Assembly (NCBI RefSeq): GCF_009870125.1
Contig: NC_046680.1
Location: 10,726,001-10,790,000, forward strand
From: Drosophila pseudoobscura
Lineage: Eukaryota; Arthropoda; Insecta; Diptera; Drosophilidae
DNA length: 64,000 bases
Direction of reading: 5' to 3'
This document shows, piece after piece, positions 31,701 to 44,500 of the stretch. The notes under the pieces were generated by a model, which was not told the origin of the DNA, searched no databases, and worked only from the letters and a program-made list of their open reading frames with translations. How positions within the stretch are numbered: position 1 is the stretch's first letter; the number at the start of each line of letters is the position of its first letter. The translations under genes were made by a program, and so were the position numbers.

Positions 31701-34700
31701 CCGCCAGCTGTCGCTGCCCTGTCGACCCTCCTGTCTGTCCGTCTGCCTGTCCTTAGCGCTGCCTCTGACCCCTGGTGGCATTCCGGTCCCATCCCCTGTC
31801 CTTCCATTGCTACCCTCCTCTCCTCTCCGCCACCGACCCTCTCTAGAGTCATTTACTTTTTACTGCCGCATAATATTGTCCCGATTAGCACAAACACAAC
31901 GTTTTACCACAAAATCATCATCATTAGTGACGCTAACGCAAAAGGCTCTGGCTCTGGCTGTGGCTGTGGCTGTGGCTCTGTCTCCGGCTCAGACGCAGGC
32001 AGACACACAGGATCTGGGCTCATTCCCAGTCGCAGTCCTTGTCTTTGCACCGTGGTGCAGGTTCGCTTTAATTTTTTGTTGAAATTCCTTTGTTTGAGGA
32101 CAGAAAAATGCTCTTTATTTTCGTGTGTTTGCCCCACTGTGCCGAGACGCAACAAAGCAGAAACACGGCACGAATTGCCAAGGACGTCGTCGGGCGAGGA
32201 TAAGGAGCAGAAGCAGAAGCAGTAAAATAAGCAGCAGGCAGGCGGGAAAGCGGGGCAGGAGGCAGGAGGCAGCCGGGCAGGAGGCAGGAGGCAGGACAGG
32301 GGAAAAGGCGTCTATTATGCGAAGGCATCATTTAAGGGGATTATTTTATTTGGGCTCTAAACAATAAAGTGGGTTTATTAAAGGCATTGCCCCACCAAGC
32401 CCCCACCTCCTCCTGCGGTTGCCTTCTTTCCTTTCATTGTCGGTTTGCGCCCCTCCCCGCAGGACACAGGACGCAGGATGTCTGTGCACAAAAGATGTTG
32501 CGCTATAAAAGTGCAAAAATGTGTTTTTCGCTCTTCAAAGTGTACCACCCACCCCCACCCAACTCCCTCCGGCAGTTGGCCCCCGCCTCCACCCAGGCCA
32601 CTCCCCCTGCCCACAAGTGGCATCCCAAGTCCTGCTGCGGCTGCTTCTTTATTATTATTCTCTGCTGCAGCCACTGTTTGTACAGTTGCGTGAGTGGCGG
32701 GCTGGCTTCGCATCCTTTTCCCTGTGGCAAGCTTCGCTTGCCACTCTTTTCATGGCTTTCCGCGTTGATACCCTTCGCCGGGAAGGATCCTATGGTTTTA
32801 TTCAGATGCTGTGATAGGAACAACAGCTGCCGTTCCCACAGTTATCCCTCCCTTTATTTTTGGTAATTTTAAATTAAGTTTTAATATGCATGCCACGTCA
32901 CTCCATGCCACTCCCTACTTGCTGGCAATTTCAATTATACACAAGTCTGAGTCGGCAGCCAGATACAGATACAGCTCAACACATTAGCCAAGACTTAGCC
33001 CCCCGAAAAGGGGGCCCCCTGAGAGGCGGTGGAAATCGCATTACACAGCCAAAGCTGATTAGCCGCAAAGAAGGACACAGAAACCAGACACCAGACACCA
33101 GACACCAGACTCCTGCCTCCAGTCAGAGAGGGAACACAGAGGGTATTGTTTTCTGATTCTTTGATGGTCTTATTCCTAGCCAACAACAAATGCCCATCTA
33201 GTACATTGTTCTCAAGACGATTGCTGGACTTAATCAGAGAGTCTCAGAGAGCACGAGCCAGTAAGATGGGAAGCCACACTGAAGTAACTATGTATCTATC
33301 ATCTATCTTGGCATTAGTTTGTGTGGACTTATCTTCATTTCAGGCTTTGGGTGATAATTGATTTTAAGGAATTAATTTATGCAGGACTCTGTTGTGCTGG
33401 GCCGCAAATGAGGCTCCAAAGAGCAGGCTGAAAGCAGAGCAGCAGGGTCTGGGGTCTGGGGTCTGGGAGACACTTGAAAACTTTTGAGGGAGAAACTTTA
33501 ACACCAAAGTAACCGAAAAGTTCAAACAGAGCGAAAGATAGAGAAGAAGTAAGAAAGAGAGAAAGAGATAGAGGAGTGAGGAACTTTTTGGCGACATATT
33601 CCGGACAGGATGGACGGGCAGACACCATGTGTAGACAGGGTGTGATCCCTGGCACCCCCAGCCCGAGGCAAAAGGTTAAGCGAAACGAACCCACACGGAT
33701 GGGAGGCGGCCAGGGGTCAAGAGGGGGTGGGGCGTGTCTGCCCTGCAGGCCACAAACTGAAAAGTTTCTCAAGCAACTTTCCAACCAAAAATATGGAGAG
33801 AGAGAGAGGGAGGGAGAGAGACAGGGAGACTGCGTAAATTTTGCAAGGCAAACAAACGAATTTGTGGAGAATTCTTTTGCCGTATTAAAATTTTTGTTTC
33901 CCGTTATCCTGTTATCCCTTCATCCCCCCGCCCCGACCCGGCCGCCACTCATTTGTGGGTGTGTTGCACGAACGTTCTGTGTGTCTGTGGCCTCCTTTTG
34001 GGGGGCGTGTCTGTCCGCATGCGGCTGGCTTTTTAGTGTCAAAAGCTGTCGCCCTCTCATGTCTGCCATGTCGCATAAGTGGCAGCCACATCTCCTCGGC
34101 AAGGGGCACGGGCAGGGGCAGGGGCAGGTGGTGGCAACGAAAACCGAAAAAGGTGCAGATGTCGTCCTAAATGCTGGCAACGACAACAGCATGTTAATGA
34201 CTCTGACCCCTTCTGCCAGAGAAACACGACTCGGAGCTGGAGCTGAAGCTGAAGCTGGACCGACCCGTGGCCAAAAGGCTCCTCTGGGGTCTGGGCCCCA
34301 GGACAGTTCATGTCTTGCCTTGTCAGAGCTGCTTAAGTAATTGGCATACAAATTTACTCACTCACTTCCCTTTCCGTTGCCCTTCCCCTTCCCTTGCCCT
34401 GCTGCTGCTGTGAGTCGTCGTCTTACCCCGAGAGATCTCTCGTTAATGTCTCGCTCCTTGGGGCTCCTTCGGGGAAAGACTCGCATGTCTTTCCTGGAGT
34501 CTGTACATTAATTTCCAATCTGCCGGCATCCATGTTGCAACACTCAAATACAGATGTCTATCCTGCCCCTGCCCCTGCCAGTGCCACCAACAAGTGACTA
34601 TCTAATTGAATGTCTGTGCGTGCCTGGGCATGGGGGTGCGTGTGGCAGATACAAATTATTCAAGTGCTTGTCCGGGATGTGCGAAGAGTGTATTGTAATC

Positions 34701-37158
34701 ACTATTCGTGCCAGGGCACACCCTGACAACCTGATTTAGGCATATCTTTTGGGGCTTCTAATAAGCCAGCTAATAGCCGAGGCTTTTATTTGTATTTCTC
34801 TGTTCAAATGGTTCCAACATTTGGGGGCGACGAGTGAGACATCTGTATTTGACCGCTCCCCCCCCCCCCCCCCCCCTCCGTTGCACCGAACAAAAGATAC
34901 ACCTAAATACAGATATTGGATGGAAGTTCCCGTCGATTGTTTGTACAAATTATTAACATTTCAGTGCGATTCTCAGTGTTGCTGTTGCTGTTGCTGTTGT
35001 TGCTAAGCAAATATTGATTTTAAGTCAAATAACACACGAGTTAAAGGCCGACAGACAGACAAACCAATGGATAATAAGGGGGCAGGGCAGTAAGAGGGAT
35101 TTTCGGAGAAAATTCAAGTGAAAATCACCAAACAATTGATTGCAACAATTGATATTTAACAAGCCATCATCGAAAAGTCAGTTGTTTATTATTTTTGGGA
35201 ATTAATAATGTCTGTGCACGCTCCCTCTCCCTCTCCCTCTCCCTCTCTCTCTCTCTGTCTCTCTCTAACAAAGTGTATTTGTTTTATATTGCAATTCAAT
35301 TTACCAGAAAAATAACACAATAATAACACACGGAAATAATAGCAAAAGTAATTTTGTATTTTTGGACCAAAATCTCATTCAAAAATATTTACAAACGATT
35401 CGGGGCGGGCTCTCTGTGCCCGACAAATGAATTACAGTAGAGAGGGGGGGACGTGGGGTTTTCGGCAAAAGAACGGATGTGCGAATAATACAGTTTATTC
35501 CATTTTCAGTTTTAATTGACTTTTGTGTGAGGCCAAGTCAATAATTGAATGATTAGTTATGCAAATGCCAATGCCAAAGCATTCCAATGAACAATTTTGA
35601 TTACTCCTCCTTCTCAGCATCGTTCTCTCTGTGTGTGGGATGCCATGCCACATGCACATGTTTCTCTGAGAGACACAATTTACAAGGTGATAATTTTTCC
35701 ATGGCAGCGTTAAAACCAACAACCACGGATCGGAAAAGAACAGAACAGAAACACACACAAAAAGCGAAGATCATTGGAAAAATAAACAGCAGCAGCAGAG
35801 GGGAGAGTGTAAGGGAGCAATGTTGCAACAGCTGCTGTGGCAGCCAAAACAAATAACTTTGATCCGACACTTATTCCCCGACTCCACCTCCACCTCCACC
35901 TCCACCTCCATCCCCTGGATGCCCAGCACATCAGCAGGATATCAGCTGTGCTGCGTGTCAGTAAATTAATCAATTCCCGCCCGCGGCGATCGTGTTTATG
36001 TTGCGTCTGTTTCCCTGAGTGATGCGATCCCATTTCCATTTCCCTTTTCCACTTCCATTTCCATTTCCTCCCTGGGGGCATCTCTGGGGATCGGATCGAT
36101 CGTTGTGCGTGTTGACATTTAATTGTCGGCCCAGGGCCTCGCATGTCAAAATAAATAGATGAAAATTAGAGAAACTTATTGGAACGGCACAGCTTTCCCG
36201 CTCTCCCTCGTTCCTGCCATTACGATCTGGAATTCTATTGAGGTTATGGGTGAGAGGTGCCATTAGATGAGGGATGGTGTATTTTTGGAACTACGCACTG
36301 GCCCGGCCCCAAGACAAGACGAGCCAGAAGACCGCTGAGAGACAGACAATTAATGCCAAAGCGTTTTTTGGTGCTGAAATTGAAATTTTATTGCTCTTCA
36401 AGGTGGTGGGAGGGGAGACTCAGAGGAGCAGAGCGATTTGTGTGTTTGACAACAGTTTTAGATGGGAATCTGTTGAAAGTTCTCCATTATGTGCCACTGG
36501 GTGGGGCAGGGGCTCCGATTGGATTGCCAGAGATAGGGGATCGATGGCCGGGTATTACGTGTACTCCAAACAATCTACTTCTTGCATTTAAGACGATCAT
36601 AAATGGCATCTGTAGCTGTATTCCTTTGATTCAGGTTATCGATACTCATTTTGATCTCTGAATGGAATCCTACCGATCTTCGCACTCCACTCGATCTGGA
36701 GATAATCGTGATAAGGCATTTTACCTAGGATGGGAGAACTTTACCAACGACTCACCACAAATCGGGATCGGGGCATGAATGCTGGGTAATCCTCTTGGTA
36801 GCCATTCCATCATTTATTATGGGCTGTAATCCAGGCGAGGTGCCACCAGTGGAGGAGGGCTAGGCACCCGCACTCACTCGCTCAACAACAACAGAGTCCC
36901 TCTGAAGCAGTGGGGTACGAGTGTGTGTGTGTGTGTGTGTTGGTGTGTCTTCTGTGTGTATATATCGGATTGCACTATGCGTAAGCGTATCCCACGCCTC
37001 GCCTCGCCACTCCGCTCCACTCCTCTCCTGCTGACGTTTTTCCTTTTGCTGTTTTTGTTGCTTGTATTTTTGTTTGCTCCTTTTTCTGCGTATCGCGTCG
37101 CGGGCACAACAAATTGAGTTAATCCAAGAAAACGGAATAATAAAACGAGGCACCGAGC

Positions 37159-37189
<31 letters not shown>

Positions 37190-38568
37190 TGCGATGGAGA
37201 GATGGTACTCTGGCTCTGCTGCTTTATAAATGATGCCTCTCCGTGTTGCGTGCAAACGGTTGAGATTTACGTGGGGCGGAGAAGCAGCAGCAGCAGCAGC
37301 AGCAGCCGGAGCTCTGCATTAATGAAAGGAAGCAACGGGGTGGCGGTTGGAGGTTGTTGGGGATGTGGGGTGTTACGGGGGGAGGGGGAAACTCCAGTTG
37401 GCTTAAGCACGAGCTGCGGATGCGGATGCGGATGAGGATGCAGGCGGAAGTTGTTTTCTCTACCTCCTGTCGCGCTCTTCTCTCCGTGCTCTCCACTTCC
37501 TCTTGCTTCCACTTCCTTCCTTCCGGTCCCTGCGCTTTCCCTCTGGCTTTCTTTTATTGCACTTCACCGAAAATTTCACTGCGCGCTTTTCTTGCTCTTT
37601 GCACCACACAACGCAACGCAACGCCTCCTTCCTGCTGTTATTTCTTTTCTTATTCTTATTCTTTTTCTTAATTTAATATTTACTTTGCACTTTGTTTAAC
37701 TTTTACTCGAGCGCTTTTCTTTTCATTTTACTTTTCCAATTTAAATTCCACGCCGGAAAAGTTTTCCCTGACTGCGCGACTGCGGATCGTTGCGGGGGTG
37801 CACAGCGGGTGTGCAGAGGGTGTACAGAGAGTGGGAAACTTTTTGCCGCTTTTCGCTTTACTCGGGTTCGGAAAGGTTAACGGTACCTTGGTATGGGGGC
37901 CGTTCGGAAGTTGGATGGTGGGTGGTTACCGCACCGCACCGCACTGCACTGATACCGAAGGAACACCGAAACTACGACTCCTCCTCCTGCGCTTCGGTTC
38001 TTCTCTGGCTGGCAATTTGCTTATGGAGATATTTGCACTTCTCTCCAACGCATAGGGGGGGGTTGGGGGAAAGTTGTTAAATTCTGCGGGCGCCCACACA
38101 ATTTCCCACACACTTCAAGTGGCCGCCATAATTACGGCAATCGTGTAATCGCAATTGTGATTGTAACAGTAATTGTAATCCAATTCGCTTGGCAGCCGCT
38201 TCACGCCACGCCACGCCACGCCACGCCACACAAACAACAAACCACACCAATCAGCGATCCACTCACACAACACAACACAACAATCGCACTCGCAATCGCA
38301 CTCGGACTCACTGGAATGACTCGCACACAAAATACGAGAGTCTCAAGCACCACGCGATTTAACCGAATATTTATAACCGTTAATTGTGTGAAGCAGCAGC
38401 ACTGGCAGAAGAGCGTTAACCAAAAACCGAAGACACGGCAATGGCGACGATTGTGAAAGGACTAAACGGGCGAACGGAACTCGGCAGACGAGTCGACTCG
38501 AAAATGGGTAAGACGTCAGCACACACACTCGCACCAGAACTCAGCCTCACACTCACTCTGGCCTACGC

Positions 38569-38599
<31 letters not shown>

Positions 38600-41500
38600 G
38601 CGAGCGCCTCACACTGAGAGGAGGGCAGGCAGCAAAATAGAGAGAGAGAGAGTACGTAACGTAAAAACGAGAGAACAACTGCCGCCCGTTGCTTAGAAAA
38701 TTTGAGCATGACTCTCACAGTAGGGTCAGGCGGCGGCGTCGGCGTGTGAGTGGCCCGAGCGAGAGAGAGACAGAGAGCGCGCTAGAGAGCAGGCGAGTAC
38801 GAGTGTGAGTGCGAGTGCGAGTGCATGGCAATTCGTGTGCATTCTTTTGCCTTCGCTCCACTCTCTGCTGCTCCCTCGCACTGCACTGCACTGCACTGCA
38901 CTTTGGGGGTTGAATTGATATGTATTGCCAGCATGACATGGCAGCTTGTCAGAAAGCGTTAGGGCTAGCGGCAGAGGGAGACGGAATGGCAGAGGTAGAG
39001 GTAGCGGTAGCGGCAGAGGCGAAGTCAGTCTCACAGCTAAATGGGAGAGAAGAGTAACGGACTCAAAATGGTGGCCACCACCACAACAACACAACATCGT
39101 TGAGGTCGCTCGCTCAATCGGTTCCTGCTGCTGCTCCAACATAGCTGTAAACAAAATTTGCGGTTCATGAGCTCAACGCCTTCGCAGCTGGAGTTGGAGC
39201 TGGAACTGCAGCTGCAGCGCCGTCGAAGGAGAGTTCAGGTGTCGCACAATGGAAAATATTGCTGCATACTTGTCAGGGCAGGAATGTGAGAGGCAGACAG
39301 AACGATGAGAGCTTAACTTGAGTTAATTATTGCAAAACACAAAGACTACCCTACACAATACCACAACGAAGGAGCAGAGGGGGACAGAGATAGAGTCTGT
39401 GCTTGAGAGAGCGATTGATGGATGGAAATGGAAGGAAATCGAAGTGGTAATGACGTTATTGGGTTAGCACAGATTTGTCAGGTCTGGTTAGTTCTCTTTA
39501 AAAGCGAAAAAGGAAAGAAAGAGTTGAGCGGTTTGGTTCTATATTCGAAATCCTTGCCCAGATCCCACCACGATCACCGATCGATCGTAATCGCAGAATT
39601 AAATTGATTGGAAATAAATTGAGCACAAATTGAGGTTTTAGGGGTCGCAATCAATGCCGATCTATGCCTCAGCCCTACCCTCCTCCACTCACAGCCCCGA
39701 GCAATGCCACAGTATAGGATTCTCATCTCTAATCTTATGCCCGATTCGAACAAAAGAGCCCGAAACTCGAACGGGTGCAAACTCCTGCACAAGCAGGACC
39801 TGAAGCCATTGCCGGATCCGGAGCCGGAGCCGGAGAGAACAATGGGGTGAAACGAAGCGCTGGGTAGATAAAAAACAATAACAACAAAAAAAACACAACT
39901 GAAATACTCATGCATCCTTGCAGTGTGCTTCTGTGTGCGTGTGTGCCGGAACAAAAGCAAGCTTCACGATATCCTCGGATGAGCATTTGGCTGATGCTGC
40001 CTCTGCTGTTGCCTCTGTTGCCGTCCCTGCTCCTGCTGCTGCTCCTTCTACTTGCTGCTGGCAATGCGGTTCGCTTGTATGATGATGCTGGCAGTGTCGC
40101 TACCGCTGTTTCCATACCCTTCCCCAGAAGCACTGCGATTTTCGTCAGCAGTTTGATTCAAACTTTGATTCCGCTAATATCTACCTGCATATAGTGCTGT
40201 TTACGCCTTCGATCTCGGGGGTGGTGGCGAATGTTCCAGCTAAATATAAAAGATCACAGTTCAAAGACCTACTGTACGAGTACGGAAGGGTACTTGTTGT
40301 TTCGACTGGATCTCCTATATTGTTGCTGTTATTTCTGGTGCTGTTTATGTACCCACACACACACACACACAAACACACTCTCACAAAAAGGGACGAGTAC
40401 GGCGATGACGATAACGATGTCGATGAGGCGACAGCGGCGGCGGCGTCGGTGGCGCAGCGGGCATCGTTGAGGGCGAAGCGGAACAACTACGAGGACGAGT
40501 ATGTGTGCACATTGGCACATTTAACAATGGATCTGTGTGTGTTTGAATCCGTGTGCGAGTGTTTGAGTGTGTGCCAGCCAGGCAGGCGGGCAGGCAGGCG
40601 GGCGGGCAGGCAGGACGTGCAGTGAGGCGAAGCCGACTCAGCAGGCGATGCGTGTAAAAAGGATAATTTGTCAATATGTTCACTCGTTCCGGATTTGCAC
40701 GGCCTTTTGCCGGCAGTTGGCATCATCATGGGATTGAATTGGGCTAGCACTTGGGTTTCGCCTGGGGTTGGGATTCTGTCTGGGTATGGGTATGTGTATG
40801 GATGGGGGTGGGGATGTACGTGTGGGCCACAAGGACCGCCCGCTCTGTTTGCTCCGGTTCGTCCCTTCGTTTCGTGCTCGGCTTGAACTCTCCTGCTCCT
40901 GCTCGTGCTCCTTCTGTGGCTGTCGCCCACACAAATTCTTTGTGCGACTCTGCCGCTTATTCAATTGCTCGCTCAGTCAACACGAACTCCCCCCACCCTG
41001 CTTTTGGCCACAGTCAATCCCCCCCTGCTCTTTCCACTTCGCACTACTCCACATCCTGGCAATTTTCGGTTGGCTGCTTCCACCGTTCAGTTAGCAATGG
41101 TTAATAGGGCTTAGGAGCTGAAATTATTGCCTTGTTCAGTGTGAACCAAGCCAAATCGGATGATTCTGATGGGTTCGACCAGGATATTGCCGTCACTCTG
41201 TTTGTGTGAGTCCACTTAGAGGGGAATGGGTGTGGGTGTGGGTGTGTGTGCGTCTATGAGGTATTGAGGCACGATAAACATTCGCTCGATAAATGCCAAA
41301 GCTGCAAATTTCCAAAGAGAAATTCCATTCTTTATGATCTTTTATCGATCTCTGTACACATTCCACTGTCCAGGAAACAGGAAAACTTGTTCAAAACCAA
41401 TTACAGTTCAAATCTCCTGTGTGGCCCATTCGCCCAAAAAGCAATCCGACTTTGGGGCCAGTGGGTGCAACAATCAGGAAGGCCAAAGCCAAAGCCGAAG

Positions 41501-44500
41501 CTGAAGCCAAGCAAGGAAAGTCATCGCCAAAACCAATAACAAAATAAACTCCGTGCAACACCAGACCCCAAAAACCTCAGAGCACCCCGTTCTCCCTTCG
41601 GAATACCACAAAAGCCCCCCGCAAACCCCTCCGCAACCATCAGTGCCGTTCTTAGTTCTCCGCCATTCATTCTCCCTGCGGACAGCCTCGAGACACTTCT
41701 GCTCCGCTGCCATCGTCGAGGACAAAACGCTGGCGATGAGATTTTAAAAGCCATTTAGAAAAACACCCTCAGACACAAAACAAATCCACAAAAATACCGA
41801 CACGGATACCACAGGGCCAACACACACACACACACACACACACGAGAGAAAGAGAGCAGCACTCACTCACACCCAGAAAGTGGGAGAATAAGCGCAAAGC
41901 TTACACAAAAGTGGCGTTAAAAATGATGCGGAAACACGATGTTCGTCAGCGTCGACGGCGACGGCGACGGCGATGAAGACAGAGGAAGAGCAAGGAAGAA
42001 GGAAAAAAGGGGCCGGAGAGACAGAGAGAGGGAGAGAAAGAGAGGCCGAGAACAGTGTCGACAATGAGCCTTCGAGCGAAAACCGCTGCTAAAACTTCAC
42101 GCTTAAATATTTTTCACACCACATAGCGACAAGTTTGTACAGGCAGAAAAAAGGGAAAGAGTACAAGAGTGAGAGAGAGAGAGAGCTAGAGAGAGAGAGA
42201 GAGACAAGAGCAGAGTAGAGTGCATGCCAGGAAAGTGAGATGTGGATAACAACGCGGCCAAGTCTTCAGAATGGCACGAAACCCAACGGAAGTGCGAGGA
42301 ATACGCGGGTCGGAGAGTAGACCGAGTGACTGACTGGAGGACACAAAGAGCGACAGTGAGGAGAGTCGAGATTGACGAGGGGTAAGGAGAGAATGGAGAA
42401 TGTCCGTAAGTAGACGGCAAATGTCTAAATACCCTTTCGCTAGTGCCAAATGCCGGAGATTCCAAAGGAGACCGCAACGAATGCGCTGAAAGCTCAAGCT
42501 GGAGCTGACGAGAGTGAGTGATTTTGGTAGCAGGACCCAGACCCCAGACCCCAGAGCCCAGACCCCACAGCCCACATCCCAGAGCAGGATCTGTTACTTG
42601 GAATGCTATACAGCGGCAGAGGAAACAAGAATACATCGTAATGAACATGTGCGTATGAATGCCGGGAAGGGAATGCAAATTAATGTTTCATTCGGATGGT
42701 AAGGAATGCAAGGAATGCTCATCCACTGAACAGAAATGAGGGGCCCTCTCTAATGTGGCTGAGTGAATGATTCATTTAGGAAATAACTAAATGAGTGCGA
42801 TGATTCAATTGATATGTTTGAATGCCTGAAAGAGATACATGTACATGTCCTTAGATAGAGTGGCTATGAAAGCGATGTTCGAGCACTGATTAGTCGTATG
42901 AAGGCCATCAGAAAGAGTTCATTCACTCACTCAGTGGCACCATTCAAGCAGAGTATTCAATATACTCACTGCTGTGGAGTGTAGGAGGACAAACCAATGG
43001 ATACGAATGGACCCACAGGAGGGAAACCAAACCCAAATCTAAACCGAAACACAATTGCTGGAAATTAAAAGGAAAACTTTAATCATATCCGCGGGCAGCA
43101 GCCAGCCAGCCGGATGGGGCCCCGTTTGGGGCATGCGGCATGGGGCATGGGGTATTGGGACTGTGTAAGAATCTTAGAGTCCGTTTGCAACTGTCTGAAA
43201 ATACAACGAAACTTCTGCAAGTTTCCGGTCGTATGTACAATATTCCGTGCTCATTTCCGCAGCCATTTCCTTCGGCCCACACACACAAAAGGGAGTCGGT
43301 CCTGCCAAGTCCTGCCAAGTCCTGCCAAGTCCTGCCAGCAGTCGCCAGTCCGTTCCGGGCCAAAGTCCACCCAAAGGCAAAACTCTCAGACAATTGTTGT
43401 TCTTGGGCGGCGCTCGAAACTTGCAATCGCAACTTGGCTTGGGCTCTGCCTCCAAGTCGGGATCTGTGGGTGTGGGCTCCCTAGCATAGCCATACATATG
43501 TAGCGATTACTTCCTCCTCCTCCTCCCCCCCCCCCCCCCCCCCCCCCCCACCCCTTGCCTTAACAAAGTGCAAACAAGTCCCTGTACCTTATAGTTGCAT
43601 TTTGGAAAAACTTTTTCCGCTTCCTCTCTCTTACTTCCCCCCCTCCTTGCCATTGAAAGACATCGTAAAAGCAGGCGGCAGGAGAGGCGCAGCCGGAGAT
43701 GAATTTTTGAATGCTAGCAGGATGCTGCTGCGGTCGCCTGTCCTTGTCGGTGTGTCCCTGTGTATAGATGGTGGGCTGTGTGCACAGGCAGTCAATCAAT
43801 ACGTCAGTTCAGGGCTCATCAAAAATTCCAATCACAAATTGGCAGAGAGCCGACCGTAGCGGACTCCACCACGAATGCCATCCATCCTCTGTGCGGCTGT
43901 GAGGCGGAAGCCAAGTCAAGCGCAGGCCCAAGAGCAGGACCCCTCACCCACACACGCACACACCCACACCCACACATCCAGGCACCCACTCACTTGAGTG
44001 ACCTGCTGGACCACGGGTCGGAGGTGGGACGGACGGGTCAAAAGGGGTGGCTGAAGTGGTCTGGGCGTAGGCAATAATGGCATTTAAATGCAGGGTCACG
44101 TATCAATTTACTTGGTTATTAGTTACGAGCATAACCTGGTCGGGCAGGTCCTGGGTCCTGGGTCCTGGCCCCCGTTTCGACTCCTTGGTCAGTGGCCAAC
44201 CCAACCCAACTCTCTCTCTGTCCCAGTCTGTCTCTTTCCCACTCTTCCTCTCTCGCACTCTCTGCCTGTCTGTGTGCATCCCATTTGATATGCCCACTTG
44301 GTCGGGGCCGAGCGACCCGCACTCGCCACTTGCCCTCCAACCCGATGAGCAAATCCGAGCTGAGCTCTTAGTTTGTTGCTCTTTTCGAACGCTTTGCCTG
44401 CGCTCATAACGGATACGGCTTTGTGCTAAACTGACAGCACAACCCCCTAACCCCTGACCCCCAACCTGTGCCCCTGCCCCCCTGCCCCTGCTGCAGCCAC

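Noticed and set aside
33576..34340. 254-codon plus-strand frame in the intron
   Set aside because: Composition is low-complexity and changes abruptly; no conserved-looking blocks or splice sites.
36720..36735. Second recursive-splice candidate (minus CCATCCTAG/GTAAAA)
   Set aside because: TAG/GTAAAA is a poor match to the CAG/GTRAGT core and no second donor follows; much weaker than the site at 30665.
40194..40625. Plus-strand frame with a hydrophobic segment and Arg/Gly tail
   Set aside because: Runs through CA repeats and a GCAGGCGG minisatellite; it looks like chance.
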